DNA of 52,276 bases, from the NCBI GenBank assembly GCA_913063375.1, contig CAJXXR010000021.1, positions 1-52,276 on the forward strand. Direction: 5' to 3'. A program made the position numbers and the translations under genes. Position 1 is the stretch's first letter. The number at the start of each line of letters is the position of its first letter. The notes under the pieces were generated by a model. It was not told the origin of the DNA. It was given only the letters and a program-made list of their open reading frames with translations, and searched no databases. Below are positions 33,480-42,034 of the stretch, piece by piece. Source of the stretch: an uncultured Flavobacteriales bacterium (GTDB lineage: Bacteria; Bacteroidota; Bacteroidia; Flavobacteriales; CAJXXR01).

Positions 33480-34310
33480 ATGAAATTTGGAAATATCAAT
33501 CAAGCTGAAATAAAAGTAATAGAAGGCAATACCCTAACCTTAGGTTTTTCTGAGGGTGAGGATCTATTGGTAGATATGCCAGCTGACGAAGTTACACCAG
33601 AATTAGGATCAAGTGCTGAGTTCTTTATTTGGAAAGATCTAGAAGGAAAGGCTTGGGCAACTAGAAAAACGCCGTTGGCTAAGTCAGGTGAGTTTGCCAT
33701 TTTACAAGTCTTAAATAGTTTTGGTGACTTGGTAGAGCTAGACTGGGGATTGTCTGTTCCTTTGATTGTACCTTCTGAGGAACAACATGATAAATTACAT
33801 CAGGACGCAGAGTATTTATTCTTTATTTCAAATGATGATAGAGGACGTTTGTATGCTAGTAGTCGTGTAGAGGAATATGTTCAAGCGCAATGTCAGGAAT
33901 TAGAAGAGGAAGACGAAGTCGATATTTTTCTTGTAAAAGAAACAGACCTTGGAATAAAAGTTATTGTAAACGACACCTATTGGGGATTGATTTATAATAA
34001 TGACATCTTTACTCCAGACCTATACCAAGGTTTAAAAAGAAAGGCTTTTGTGAAGAAAGTACGTGAAGATGGCAGGTTGGATATTACTTTGCAAAAGAAT
34101 AAATGGCAAAGTATTCCTGATAATGTTGAGCGAATTTTGGCCTATTTGGAGGAAAATGATGGAAAGATGGAGTTGACTGATAAGTCGAATCCTGATGATA
34201 TTTATGCGGTTCTTCAAATTAGTAAAAAAGCTTTCAAACGAGCTTTGGGAACGCTGTATAAAGATCGGAAAATTGAATTGAGTAAAGAGTGTACTCGATT
34301 ATTGAAATAG
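33480..34310 (+). CDS. S1-domain RNA-binding protein, CvfB family
   Basis: CvfB proteins bind RNA through tandem S1-like domains and end in a winged helix. They regulate virulence or RNA metabolism in Firmicutes. This protein follows that plan in 276 residues: S1-like units at about 1-65, 70-135 (AILQVLNSFGDLVELDWGLSVPLIVPSEEQ) and 145-210, then a winged-helix segment (about 225-276, DDIYAVLQISKKAFKRALGTLYKDRKIEL). It starts 2 nt after yaaA, so the two are almost certainly cotranscribed. The target RNAs are unknown. Confidence 0.9.
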   Translation: MKFGNINQAEIKVIEGNTLTLGFSEGEDLLVDMPADEVTPELGSSAEFFIWKDLEGKAWATRKTPLAKSGEFAILQVLNSFGDLVELDWGLSVPLIVPSEEQHDKLHQDAEYLFFISNDDRGRLYASSRVEEYVQAQCQELEEEDEVDIFLVKETDLGIKVIVNDTYWGLIYNNDIFTPDLYQGLKRKAFVKKVREDGRLDITLQKNKWQSIPDNVERILAYLEENDGKMELTDKSNPDDIYAVLQISKKAFKRALGTLYKDRKIELSKECTRLLK

Positions 34311-34345
34311 TTGTCAAAATGATACTTAGCTAATTAGACTTTGGT

Positions 34346-34353
34346 TAATTTTG
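34346..34353 (+). promoter_or_regulatory. -7 promoter element of the enoyl-CoA hydratase/E1 operon
   Basis: TAATTTTG matches TAnnTTTG and overlaps the TTG codon at 34351. Transcription would begin near 34358, ruling out that TTG as the start codon. Confidence 0.55.
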
Positions 34354-34371
34354 AAAAACAAAACATTAGAC

Positions 34372-35142
34372 ATGAAGAATGCTATTGATCAGGGCTCGGT
34401 AGAGTTCCAAATAGAAAATAATATTGCAACGATTACTTTTCAACATCCTTTAAGCAATTCACTTCCAGGAAAGGTATTGCGTAAATTGGCTAGTACAATT
34501 ACGGAATTAGGAGAAAGAGAGGCGGTGCGTGTTATCATTTTGAAGAGTGCTGGTGAAAGAGCCTTTTGTGCTGGCGCATCTTTTGATGAGTTAATTTCTA
34601 TTGAAGATCTTGAAACTGGGACTGTTTTCTTTTCTGGATTTGCTGGAGTAATCAATGCAGCAAGGAAGTGTCCAAAATTTATTATTGGTAGAGTACAAGG
34701 TAAAGCAGTAGGTGGTGGAGTTGGAATGGCTTCAGCTGTTGATTATTGCTTAGCTACAAAGTTTGCAGCGGTAAAATTGAGTGAATTGGCAATTGGTATT
34801 GGACCATTTGTTGTTGGACCAGCTGTAGCACGTAAAATTGGAACCTCTGGAATGAGTCATTTGGCTATAAATGCTACAGAATGGCAAACGGCAGAGTGGG
34901 CAAGAGAGAAAGGATTATATACTCAGATTTTTGACAATGTTGAGGAGATGGATGCAGAAGTAGTAGCATTGGCTACTAGGTTGGCGTCGTCAAACCCAGA
35001 GGCAATGGCTTTGTTGAAAAAAGCCATTTGGGAAGGTACAGAACATTGGGATGAGTTATTGGCAGAGAGAGCCGCGATGAGTGGAAAATTGGTGTTGTCT
35101 GATTTTACTATTCAGGCAATTAACAAATTCAAACAAAAGTAA
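34372..35142 (+). CDS. Enoyl-CoA hydratase/isomerase family protein
   Basis: This crotonase-fold protein probably hydrates or isomerises a CoA ester in the cytoplasm. The oxyanion-hole segment is visible in ERAFCAGASFDEL. The second loop GKAVGGGVGMASAVDYCLATKFAAVKLSELAIGIGP has the Glu expected in hydratases (SE). The frame is open to TTG 34351, but a promoter element overlaps that codon, so I use ATG 34372 (256 residues). The stop codon shares its last base with the start of the E1 gene. This tight coupling suggests the two enzymes act in one pathway, such as branched-chain amino acid or fatty acid breakdown. Confidence 0.9.
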   Translation: MKNAIDQGSVEFQIENNIATITFQHPLSNSLPGKVLRKLASTITELGEREAVRVIILKSAGERAFCAGASFDELISIEDLETGTVFFSGFAGVINAARKCPKFIIGRVQGKAVGGGVGMASAVDYCLATKFAAVKLSELAIGIGPFVVGPAVARKIGTSGMSHLAINATEWQTAEWAREKGLYTQIFDNVEEMDAEVVALATRLASSNPEAMALLKKAIWEGTEHWDELLAERAAMSGKLVLSDFTIQAINKFKQK

Positions 35143-37235
35143 TGTCTACAAAAACAAAAGATATCGCAGAAGTGAACGTGAAGCCTACTAAAGAAACTTT
35201 AGGAGAAGCTTTTAGGTTAATGTGTACAGCAAGGGCTATGTCAGATCTTTTTGAAGATAACGCAAAGCTTACTGCTAAATACGTTCATGCTACTTCAAGA
35301 GGACATGAGGCTATTCAATTGGCTCTAGGGATGCAATTGAAAAATCAGGATTATGTTTCTCCATATTATAGAGATGATTCCATTTTGTTAGGAATTGGAT
35401 TGCGTCCGTATGAGATCATGTTACAGCTTTTTGCAAAAAAGGATGATCCATTTTCTGGCGGAAGAACTTATTATTGTCACCCAAGTCTTGATAGACCTGA
35501 TTTTCCAAAAATTCCACATCAATCATCAGCAACAGGAATGCAAGTTATTCCTACTACTGGAGTTGCAATGGGGGTACAGTATTTAGAGAATCAAGGTCTC
35601 GCAGAAGACTTTGGCGATGAGAAGCCTGTAGTAGTTTGTTCTATTGGAGATGCAGCAATGACAGAAGGAGAAGTTTCTGAGGCATTGCATATGGCATCTT
35701 TAAAGAATTTCCCAATTCTTTATTTAGTCCAAGATAATGAATGGGATATTTCTGCAAATGCAAAAGAAATAAGATCCAATGATGCTGCATATTTTGCACG
35801 TGGGTTTAAAAATATTGAAGTAAGAAGCATAGATGGAAATGATTTTGAAGAATCCTACGCAACCATTAAGGAAGTGCTTGAGATTATTCGAAAGGAAAGA
35901 AGGCCGTTTATGGTTCATGCTAAGGTTCCATTATTGGGTCACCATACTTCTGGTGTACGTAAAGAATGGTACCGTGATGATTTGGAAGAACATCAAGAGC
36001 GTGATCCAATGCCAATTTTGGAAAGACAAATGGCTGCTGCTGGTTATTCTGAAAAGGAAATTAACACCATCCGGGAGGATGCAGCAGAGTATGCTAAGTC
36101 AGAATTTTTTGAGGCTCAAGCCGCTGAAGATCCTACACCAGAAGATTTGACGGATCATTTTTTTGCTCCAACACCTATCACTGAAGAAAAAGGGAATAGA
36201 GAAGGCGCAGGAAAGGAAGAAACGTTAATGGTTGATTGTGCATTATTTGGTGTACAAGAGGTGATGGCAAAACATCCAGAATCCTTGTTATATGGTCAGG
36301 ATGTAGGAGGTAGACTTGGTGGTGTTTTCCGTGAAGCTGCAACCCTTGCACAGAAATTTGGTAGCGACCGTGTATTTAATACGCCAATCCAGGAAGCATT
36401 TATTATTGGTTCCACTGTAGGTATGGCTGTTGCTGGTTGTAAACCGATTGTTGAGGTCCAATTTGCTGATTATATCTGGCCTGGCTTGAACCAATTGTTT
36501 ACAGAGCTTAGTCGTTCGTATTACCTATCTAATGGGAAATGGGCTGCTAGTGCCGTAATAAGAGTGCCAATCGGTGCGTATGGTAGTGGAGGTCCTTATC
36601 ACTCTTCAAGTGTTGAATCTGTTCTGACGAGTATTAAAGGAATCAAAATTGCTTATCCCTCTAATGGAGCGGATATGAAAGGATTGATGAAAGCTGCCTA
36701 TTATGATCCAAACCCAGTAATTATGTTGGAACATAAAGGATTGTACTGGTCTAAAATTAAAGGAACAGAAGAAGCGAAATGTATAGAGCCAGATGAAGAT
36801 TATGTAATTCCTTTTGGAAAAGCTCGTATTGTTCAAGAAGCTTCTGAAGCTAAAAGAACGGAAGGAAATAGCCTTTGTATTATTAGCTACGGTATGGGGA
36901 TTTATTGGGCGAAAACAGCTGCTAAATCATTCCCAGGTCAAGTAGAAATATTAGATCTTAGAACTTTAGCTCCGGTAGATGAGCAAGCTATGTTTGATGC
37001 TGTAGCTCGTCATGGGAAATGTATGATACTTACTGAGGAAGCTATAGAATGTAGTTTTGCACAAAGTTTGGCTGGACGAATTCAGGAAAATTGCTTCCAG
37101 AATTTGGATGCTCCAATAAAATTGATTGGTTCTGTAGAAACACCCGCTATTCCATTGAATTCAGTTTTGGAAGCGACCTTGATGCCAAATGCTGATAAGG
37201 TTCAAGTTGCTATTCAAGATTTATTGGATTACTAA
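35142..37235 (+). CDS. 2-oxoacid dehydrogenase E1 component, fused alpha and beta subunits
   Basis: E1 decarboxylates a 2-oxo acid with thiamine diphosphate and loads the acyl group onto E2. The alpha part (about residues 1-345) has the TPP-binding motif GDAAMTEGEVSEALHMAS...LVQDNEW and the RYYRDD-like SPYYRDDSILLG. The beta part (about 365-697) begins ETLMVDCALFGVQEVM and contains GQDVGGRLGGVFREA, FNTPIQEAFIIGSTVGMA and GSGGPYHSSSVES. In many bacteria these are two proteins; here they form one chain of 697 residues, a form common in Bacteroidota. The likely partner is the E2 at 1-1314. Substrate specificity (pyruvate versus branched-chain) is not resolved. Confidence 0.93.
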   Translation: MSTKTKDIAEVNVKPTKETLGEAFRLMCTARAMSDLFEDNAKLTAKYVHATSRGHEAIQLALGMQLKNQDYVSPYYRDDSILLGIGLRPYEIMLQLFAKKDDPFSGGRTYYCHPSLDRPDFPKIPHQSSATGMQVIPTTGVAMGVQYLENQGLAEDFGDEKPVVVCSIGDAAMTEGEVSEALHMASLKNFPILYLVQDNEWDISANAKEIRSNDAAYFARGFKNIEVRSIDGNDFEESYATIKEVLEIIRKERRPFMVHAKVPLLGHHTSGVRKEWYRDDLEEHQERDPMPILERQMAAAGYSEKEINTIREDAAEYAKSEFFEAQAAEDPTPEDLTDHFFAPTPITEEKGNREGAGKEETLMVDCALFGVQEVMAKHPESLLYGQDVGGRLGGVFREAATLAQKFGSDRVFNTPIQEAFIIGSTVGMAVAGCKPIVEVQFADYIWPGLNQLFTELSRSYYLSNGKWAASAVIRVPIGAYGSGGPYHSSSVESVLTSIKGIKIAYPSNGADMKGLMKAAYYDPNPVIMLEHKGLYWSKIKGTEEAKCIEPDEDYVIPFGKARIVQEASEAKRTEGNSLCIISYGMGIYWAKTAAKSFPGQVEILDLRTLAPVDEQAMFDAVARHGKCMILTEEAIECSFAQSLAGRIQENCFQNLDAPIKLIGSVETPAIPLNSVLEATLMPNADKVQVAIQDLLDY

Positions 37236-37256
37236 GCCTTAAAGGTTTTTAAAATA

Positions 37257-37290
37257 AAAAAGCCCCGCTTCAATTGAAGCGGGGCTTTTT
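37257..37290. terminator. Bidirectional terminator, E1 / T9SS cargo gene
   Basis: A perfect palindrome with arms GCCCCGCTTCAA / TTGAAGCGGGGC (37262-37273 and 37274-37285), flanked by A5 and T5, lies between convergent genes. Confidence 0.92.
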
Positions 37291-37304
37291 GTTGTTTATG
37301 GTTT

Positions 37305-39101
37305 TTATTGAAATATAGTGATCGTTCCGTTCTTTTCAAATGCAGGAGAGTAAAGGAAAGTATATTTTAGATAATAAACATACATCGTTTGGTGCGGATC
37401 AGCATCTGTAGGTCCCGCCCATTTTTCTGTAGGATCTACCGACCTGAATACTTCTTTTCCCCATCGGTCATAAATCATTAAGTCATATACTTGGAATGGA
37501 CATTCTGGTTCTAATAGGAAGTAGTCATTCAATCCATCACCGTTTGGTGATATGGCATTTGGGAAATCTATCGGGCAACCACAGAATATTGGATCTACAG
37601 AAATTACATCTCTATGTGTTCCACATTCTGTTTCAACTTCCAGTTCGTATTCCCCGAATTCAGTAACCATTAGTATTTCATCTGTACTACCTGTATTCCA
37701 AGTGTAGCTAGCTCCAGAAATACCTGGGTCTAAATATACTGTATCATCAATACACTTATCTATGTCTGGTCCAAATTCGAAGTTAGGTAATTGATACAAT
37801 GTAAGCTGAATTTCATCGTAAATAGAACAGGGACCTAGTGTTATTTCAACTGAATGAAGGCCTTGTTCAGTAACACTAAAGGTAGGCTCTGTACTTCCAT
37901 CATGCCACAAGTATGTTGCGTCGGTATTGCTATAAGTAGCGTCTAATATAATTGGCTGCCCTTCACAAAGACTCGTATCTGCTCCTAAATCAACCGTAGG
38001 TTGTTCATAGGCCGTGATTTCAAAAGATTCAATAACATAACATCCAAAATTGTTGAAAATTCGAACATAAATTGAATCTGGATTTGTTTCATTTATATAT
38101 CCTACCTGAATTAACTCATTGGTATTTGCTTCTGCATCGGCTAACGTTTTAAAATAACGTACGATATCAGTTGGAATTGTACGAATATCATCTGTCATCA
38201 AATGCAGGTCAAAGGAGGCAGAATCTACGCTACCTATATTACTACATAGGTGCCAATCTACAGGCGGATTTACTATTGGTACTGGGAAAGTAACTAAGAT
38301 AATAGGTTCGGTCTCGAATCTACAATTTACATCATTTATATTCCCAGATTCCGCAATTAAGCATCTTATCCAAGTACTGTTTTCATAATTCACCAAATCA
38401 ACAAAAGTGGTCGTTGCACCTGGGATATCTATCCAAGCACCATCACCATTTAAGTTTGATTGCCATTGGTACACTGGGTTGTTATAGCTAATTCCAGTAG
38501 TTGGAATCTCTAGGTGGATAGGTGCATCCATACATACACCACCTGTAATAGCAGCTATTGGGTCTACAACAATTTCTGCCTCTGGAGTACAAGCTTCAAG
38601 AATAATATCATCTATACTAAGGTCGTTTCCACCACCACCAGCAGAATTGGTGCTAATAATGAAATGAAGAGGAGCTACGGACGTTGTGAAAGGTCCAAGC
38701 GTGTATTGGCTCCATTGGTTGTTTGTTATGATATTCGTAGAGGTAATTACTGTACCATTATCATCTTCTACACTAACCGTTATATTGTTGGTGCTGCTCC
38801 AACAGTCTTTTGCCCAAAAGGAAAATTTATAGGATACACTTGCACAGGCATCAATGCTCCAATCGTACGCTACTCCAGTATATCCATTCACAAAATTTAG
38901 ATAGAGTGCCTTGGAGCCAGAATGTGGGCAAAATGACTGAGGTGTAGTATGATAGACAGTACCTGAAACCCATCCAGGGACCGTGTCACTGTTTTCGAAT
39001 CCTTCGTTTAGTACTTCCTCATAATTAGTGCATTGCCCAAAAGAATTTGTGGAAAAGAAACAAATGAAACCCGTTAGAAATATCGATAAAATTTTACTCA
39101 T
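37305..39101 (-). CDS. Secreted T9SS type-B cargo protein with CHU_C sorting domain
   Basis: The protein has a signal peptide (cleavage near SFGQ, residue 23) and a galactose-binding/MAM-like N-terminal region (about 30-170, EVLNEGFENSDTVPGWVSGTVYH). An Ig-like stretch follows (about 200-270, YQWQSNLNGDGAWIDIPGAT). Two repeats of the SprB/PKD-like kind have VDLGADTSLCEGQPIILDA and FEFGPDIDKCIDDTVYLDPG. The C-terminal gliding-associated CHU_C domain (about 510-598) has FPNAISPNGDGLNDYF, YDRWGKEVF and the ending YYLKYTF...GTITIFQ. Such domains direct export by the type IX system. It is likely a surface adhesin. It stands alone. Confidence 0.88.
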   Translation of the reverse strand: MSKILSIFLTGFICFFSTNSFGQCTNYEEVLNEGFENSDTVPGWVSGTVYHTTPQSFCPHSGSKALYLNFVNGYTGVAYDWSIDACASVSYKFSFWAKDCWSSTNNITVSVEDDNGTVITSTNIITNNQWSQYTLGPFTTSVAPLHFIISTNSAGGGGNDLSIDDIILEACTPEAEIVVDPIAAITGGVCMDAPIHLEIPTTGISYNNPVYQWQSNLNGDGAWIDIPGATTTFVDLVNYENSTWIRCLIAESGNINDVNCRFETEPIILVTFPVPIVNPPVDWHLCSNIGSVDSASFDLHLMTDDIRTIPTDIVRYFKTLADAEANTNELIQVGYINETNPDSIYVRIFNNFGCYVIESFEITAYEQPTVDLGADTSLCEGQPIILDATYSNTDATYLWHDGSTEPTFSVTEQGLHSVEITLGPCSIYDEIQLTLYQLPNFEFGPDIDKCIDDTVYLDPGISGASYTWNTGSTDEILMVTEFGEYELEVETECGTHRDVISVDPIFCGCPIDFPNAISPNGDGLNDYFLLEPECPFQVYDLMIYDRWGKEVFRSVDPTEKWAGPTDADPHQTMYVYYLKYTFLYSPAFEKNGTITIFQ

Positions 39102-39257
39102 AATTTGTAAGTAGCTACTGGTTTTAAACAGATTTATTTTAAAGTTATGAGAGGGTAAGAGAGTTTTGATGTCACAATATATAAAAAGATAAGAAATATA
39201 AGGTATAATATAAGGCTAAAAGGGCTATTGGTTATGGGAGAAACAACTTATATAATT

Positions 39258-39276
39258 TTTGTTAAATTTTAACAAA
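39258..39276. repeat. Perfect 9-1-9 palindrome in the T9SS gene / his operon gap
   Basis: TTTGTTAAA-T-TTTAACAAA lies in the 231-bp gap between the 5' end of the T9SS cargo gene and the end of the his operon. Its position, about 160 bp upstream of the cargo gene, suits an operator. It could also be a chance event in AT-rich DNA. Confidence 0.4.
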
Positions 39277-39305
39277 GAGGATTTATGTTGTAAGCCGATA
39301 AAAGT

Positions 39306-39333
39306 AAAAAGCCTCCCAATTGGGAGGCTTTTT
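39306..39333 (-). terminator. Terminator of the his operon
   Basis: A perfect palindrome with arms AAAAAGCCTCCCAA / TTGGGAGGCTTTTT reads as a hairpin followed by a U-run on the minus strand, right at the hisIE stop codon. Confidence 0.9.
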
Positions 39334-39947
39334 TACCGATTATTATTCCTTAGACTTAATATTTGAATAATATCATTAAGTTGGAAACCTTTGGCGTTGA
39401 GTAAAATTAGATAATGGAATAGAAGGTCTGCAGCCTCATTCTTAAAATTATCGTCATTATTGTCCATTGCTTCAATAACCAATTCGACAGCTTCTTCGCC
39501 TAGCTTTTGAGCAATTTTGTTGATGCCCTCTTGAAATAAAGAATGTACATAGGATGCTTTTGAGCGGTCTAGTCTACGCTCAGTAATTATTCTTTCTAAT
39601 TCATTTAGAAAATTGGGGTTGTTGTTGTTGTTGTTGTTGTTGTCTGTATCCCAACAATTGTTTTTTCCAGTGTGGCAGACAGGCCCTGTAGGCAATGCGA
39701 AAATAAGAAGGCTATCTCTATCACAATCAATTTTGTAAGATTGAAAAAGCAAAAAGTTCCCAGAAGTTTCCCCTTTGGTCCAAAGCCTTTTTTTCGACCT
39801 AGAATAAAAGCAAACCTTTCCATCATCTATGGTCTTTCTTAAGGCTTCTTCATTCATATAACCCAACATTAAATTCTCTTTAGTTATTGGGTTTTGAATT
39901 ATTGCAGGAACCAGTCCCTGACCTTTGTTGAAATCTATGTTTTCCAT
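39333..39947 (-). CDS. hisIE: Bifunctional phosphoribosyl-AMP cyclohydrolase / phosphoribosyl-ATP pyrophosphatase
   Basis: HisIE carries out steps 2 and 3 of histidine synthesis. The N-terminal HisI domain (about residues 1-108) has NLMLGYMNEEAL, FYSRSKKRLWTKGETSGN and the zinc-binding Cys residues in IDCDRD and VCHTGKNNCW. The C-terminal HisE domain (about 118-204) has SYVHSLFQEGINKIAQKLGEEAVELVIEA. The two are joined by a linker that contains eight Asn in a row encoded by (AAC)8, seen as GTT repeats at 39618-39641. Such an asparagine tract is unusual for this enzyme. It is the last gene of the operon, 7 nt after hisF. Confidence 0.96.
   Translation of the reverse strand: MENIDFNKGQGLVPAIIQNPITKENLMLGYMNEEALRKTIDDGKVCFYSRSKKRLWTKGETSGNFLLFQSYKIDCDRDSLLIFALPTGPVCHTGKNNCWDTDNNNNNNNNPNFLNELERIITERRLDRSKASYVHSLFQEGINKIAQKLGEEAVELVIEAMDNNDDNFKNEAADLLFHYLILLNAKGFQLNDIIQILSLRNNNR
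39618..39641 (-). repeat. hisIE: (AAC)8 trinucleotide microsatellite inside hisIE
   Basis: Eight perfect tandem copies of GTT on the plus strand (AAC in the gene) encode Asn8 in the flexible linker between the HisI and HisE domains. The unit is three bases, so length changes by slippage keep the frame. Confidence 0.95.
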
Positions 39948-39954
39948 GTTTAGT

Positions 39955-40710
39955 TTATAGTCTTATGGGAATCCCATTATTATACAATTGTTCTTTTAGT
40001 TTTTGTATTGAAACCTCTTTAAAGTGAAAAATGGAGGCGGCTAAAGCGGCATCAACATTACTTTCTTTGAAAACTTGTTCAAAGTGATTTATGTTTCCAG
40101 CGCCACCAGATGCAATGATTGGTATGCTTAAACTAGCTTTGAGTTCAATTAATGCAGGAATTGAAAAACCATTTTTCTCACCATCATTATTCATGGAAGT
40201 AAACATAATTTCTCCAGCACCTCTTTGTTGCACTTCAATCGCCCAATCCATTAATTCCCAATCAGTCTTTTTCTTACCTCCGTATTTATATACTTGCCAT
40301 ATACCATCCTCCAATTTGGCATCAATGGCAATAACTATACATTGATTTCCAAATTTTTCTGATAACTCGTTAATTAAATCAGGTCTATCTAGAGCAGCCG
40401 AATTTATGGTTACTTTATCTGCACCAGCATTCAAGAGGTTTCGGACATCGTTGACTGAGCTAATTCCTCCACCAACCGTAAATGGTATATTTATCCTTTT
40501 GGCAATATTTCTAATGAGTTCATAGCGCAGTTCTCTATGCTCACAACTTGCTGTAATATCTAGAAAAATCAATTCATCGATACCCAATTTGGAATAGTTA
40601 TCAGCTAATTCTACAGGGTCTCCAGCATCAATAATATTTGAAAATTGTATGCCTTTTACTGTTCTTCCATTTTGAATATCTAGACAAGCAATTATTCTTT
40701 TTCCTAACAT
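39955..40710 (-). CDS. hisF: Imidazole glycerol phosphate synthase cyclase subunit
   Basis: HisF uses ammonia from HisH to form imidazole glycerol phosphate and AICAR from PRFAR. The (beta/alpha)8 barrel begins [20 protein letters not shown] with catalytic Asp at residue 11. The second catalytic Asp lies in [11 protein letters not shown]. Phosphate-binding glycines are seen in [14 protein letters not shown] and [13 protein letters not shown]. At 251 residues it is standard. It is separated from hisA by 3 nt and from hisIE by 7 nt. Confidence 0.97.
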   Translation of the reverse strand: MLGKRIIACLDIQNGRTVKGIQFSNIIDAGDPVELADNYSKLGIDELIFLDITASCEHRELRYELIRNIAKRINIPFTVGGGISSVNDVRNLLNAGADKVTINSAALDRPDLINELSEKFGNQCIVIAIDAKLEDGIWQVYKYGGKKKTDWELMDWAIEVQQRGAGEIMFTSMNNDGEKNGFSIPALIELKASLSIPIIASGGAGNINHFEQVFKESNVDAALAASIFHFKEVSIQKLKEQLYNNGIPIRL

Positions 40711-40713
40711 AGC

Positions 40714-41442
40714 TCAATTTGTTTGAATGATAAATTTCTCCAATTCCTTGAGGGATATACGTCCTTCATATATTGCCTTTCCTACTATGGCTCCTTCTAG
40801 ATCCATTTTTGCTAACTGTTCTAAATCACCCATTGAAGAAACTCCTCCACTAGCAATTAGTTTTATCTGTGGGAATTTGTTTTGAATTTTTTGGTATAAT
40901 TCAAAAGAGGGCCCCATTAACATACCGTCTTTACTGATGTCTGTACAAATGAGGTACTTTAAGTCTTGGGTGGTATAGCTTTCTAAAAAGGGCAATAAGT
41001 CAATTTTTGAATTATCCATCCATCCATTAATGGCAATTTTTTCTCCTCTGACATCTGCACCAAGTATGATTTTATCTACTCCATAGCTGTTCATCCAGTT
41101 AGACATTTTTTCTGGTTGGCTAACTGCAACGCTGCCGCCTGTCACTTGATTCGCTCCGGAATCGAAGGCTTGTTGAATGTCAGAATCCTTTTTTATACCA
41201 CCTCCAAAATCTATTTTTAAATTGGTGAATCTGGCAATCTTTTCTAGTACTCGATGGTTTTTAATACCCTTTGATTTAGCACCATCTAGATCTACCAAGT
41301 GCAAAAATTCGATTCCGTGATCTTCAAATGATTTAGCAATGTCTACAGGAGAATTACTGTAAATTTTTTTGGTGGAATAGTCTCCTTTAGTTAGTCGGAT
41401 ACATTTCCCATCAATGATGTCTATGGCTGGGATTATTTTCAT
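40714..41442 (-). CDS. hisA: ProFAR isomerase (phosphoribosylformimino-5-aminoimidazole carboxamide ribotide isomerase)
   Basis: HisA opens the ribose ring of ProFAR to give PRFAR in an Amadori rearrangement. It is a (beta/alpha)8 barrel related to HisF. Visible marks are MKIIPAIDIIDGKCIRLTKGDY (catalytic Asp at residue 8), HLVDLDGAKSK, IDFGGGIKKDSDI, the second catalytic Asp region LICTDISKDGMLMGPS, and IASGGVSS. At 242 residues it is of normal length. It is 2 nt downstream of hisH and 3 nt upstream of hisF in the operon. Confidence 0.97.
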   Translation of the reverse strand: MKIIPAIDIIDGKCIRLTKGDYSTKKIYSNSPVDIAKSFEDHGIEFLHLVDLDGAKSKGIKNHRVLEKIARFTNLKIDFGGGIKKDSDIQQAFDSGANQVTGGSVAVSQPEKMSNWMNSYGVDKIILGADVRGEKIAINGWMDNSKIDLLPFLESYTTQDLKYLICTDISKDGMLMGPSFELYQKIQNKFPQIKLIASGGVSSMGDLEQLAKMDLEGAIVGKAIYEGRISLKELEKFIIQTN

Positions 41443-41444
41443 AA

Positions 41445-42026
41445 TTACATGTTTAAAAAGTTTTGTAGGATTTTTTGTCCAGGTTCACCGCTTTTTTCAG
41501 GGTGGAATTGGCAGCCAAAAAAATTGTCTTTTTGTAAAGCTGCCGAAAATGGTTCATGGTAATGGGTGGTGGCAATAGTGCAACTTGATAGGTTTGCATA
41601 ATAGCTATGAACGAAATACATGAATTCATTTTCTTTTATTCCTTCGAAAAGAGGATTTTTAGTACCGCTGATTTGGTTCCAACCGGTATGCGGTACTATA
41701 TTCCCTTCAGGGATGATAGAAATGTTGTTTTCAAATACACCTAAGCCTTTTATATTCCCTTCCTCAGTATTCTCGCACAAAAGTTGCATGCCTAGGCAAA
41801 TCCCTAAAACACCTTGTTGGAGTTGTGGAATTAATATATCTAAGTCATATTTTTTTAAAGAATCCATGGCAGCCTTTGCTTGACCTACTCCTGGGAAAAT
41901 AACTTTGTCTGCGCAGAGAATGTCTTCTTTGTCACTTGTGATTATCGCAGATTTCCCCATCCGTTCAAGTGCAAATTGAACAGACTGGGTGTTTCCTGCA
42001 TCGTAATCTATGATTACTATTTTCAT
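41445..42026 (-). CDS. hisH: Imidazole glycerol phosphate synthase glutaminase subunit
   Basis: HisH releases ammonia from glutamine and passes it to HisF. It is a class I glutamine amidotransferase with the full triad: C77 in GICLGMQLL, and H175 and E177 in QFHPEKSG. The oxyanion-region motif FPGVGQA lies near residue 44. At 193 residues it is the usual size. The start MKIVIIDYDAGNTQS lacks any extension. It lies 8 nt after hisB and 2 nt before hisA. Confidence 0.97.
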   Translation of the reverse strand: MKIVIIDYDAGNTQSVQFALERMGKSAIITSDKEDILCADKVIFPGVGQAKAAMDSLKKYDLDILIPQLQQGVLGICLGMQLLCENTEEGNIKGLGVFENNISIIPEGNIVPHTGWNQISGTKNPLFEGIKENEFMYFVHSYYANLSSCTIATTHYHEPFSAALQKDNFFGCQFHPEKSGEPGQKILQNFLNM

Positions 42027-42034
42027 TTTTTGCG

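Noticed and set aside
34351..34371. TTG start of the enoyl-CoA hydratase seven codons upstream
   Set aside because: The -7 element TAATTTTG covers it, and ATG 34372 gives the normal N terminus.
39618..39641. The trinucleotide repeat as an on/off phase-variation switch
   Set aside because: Slippage by three bases does not shift the frame, so it cannot switch the gene off.
39605..39826. Alternative frame through the AAC repeat giving poly-Thr
   Set aside because: It is the +1 frame of hisIE. The true frame is fixed by HisI and HisE motifs on both sides of the repeat.
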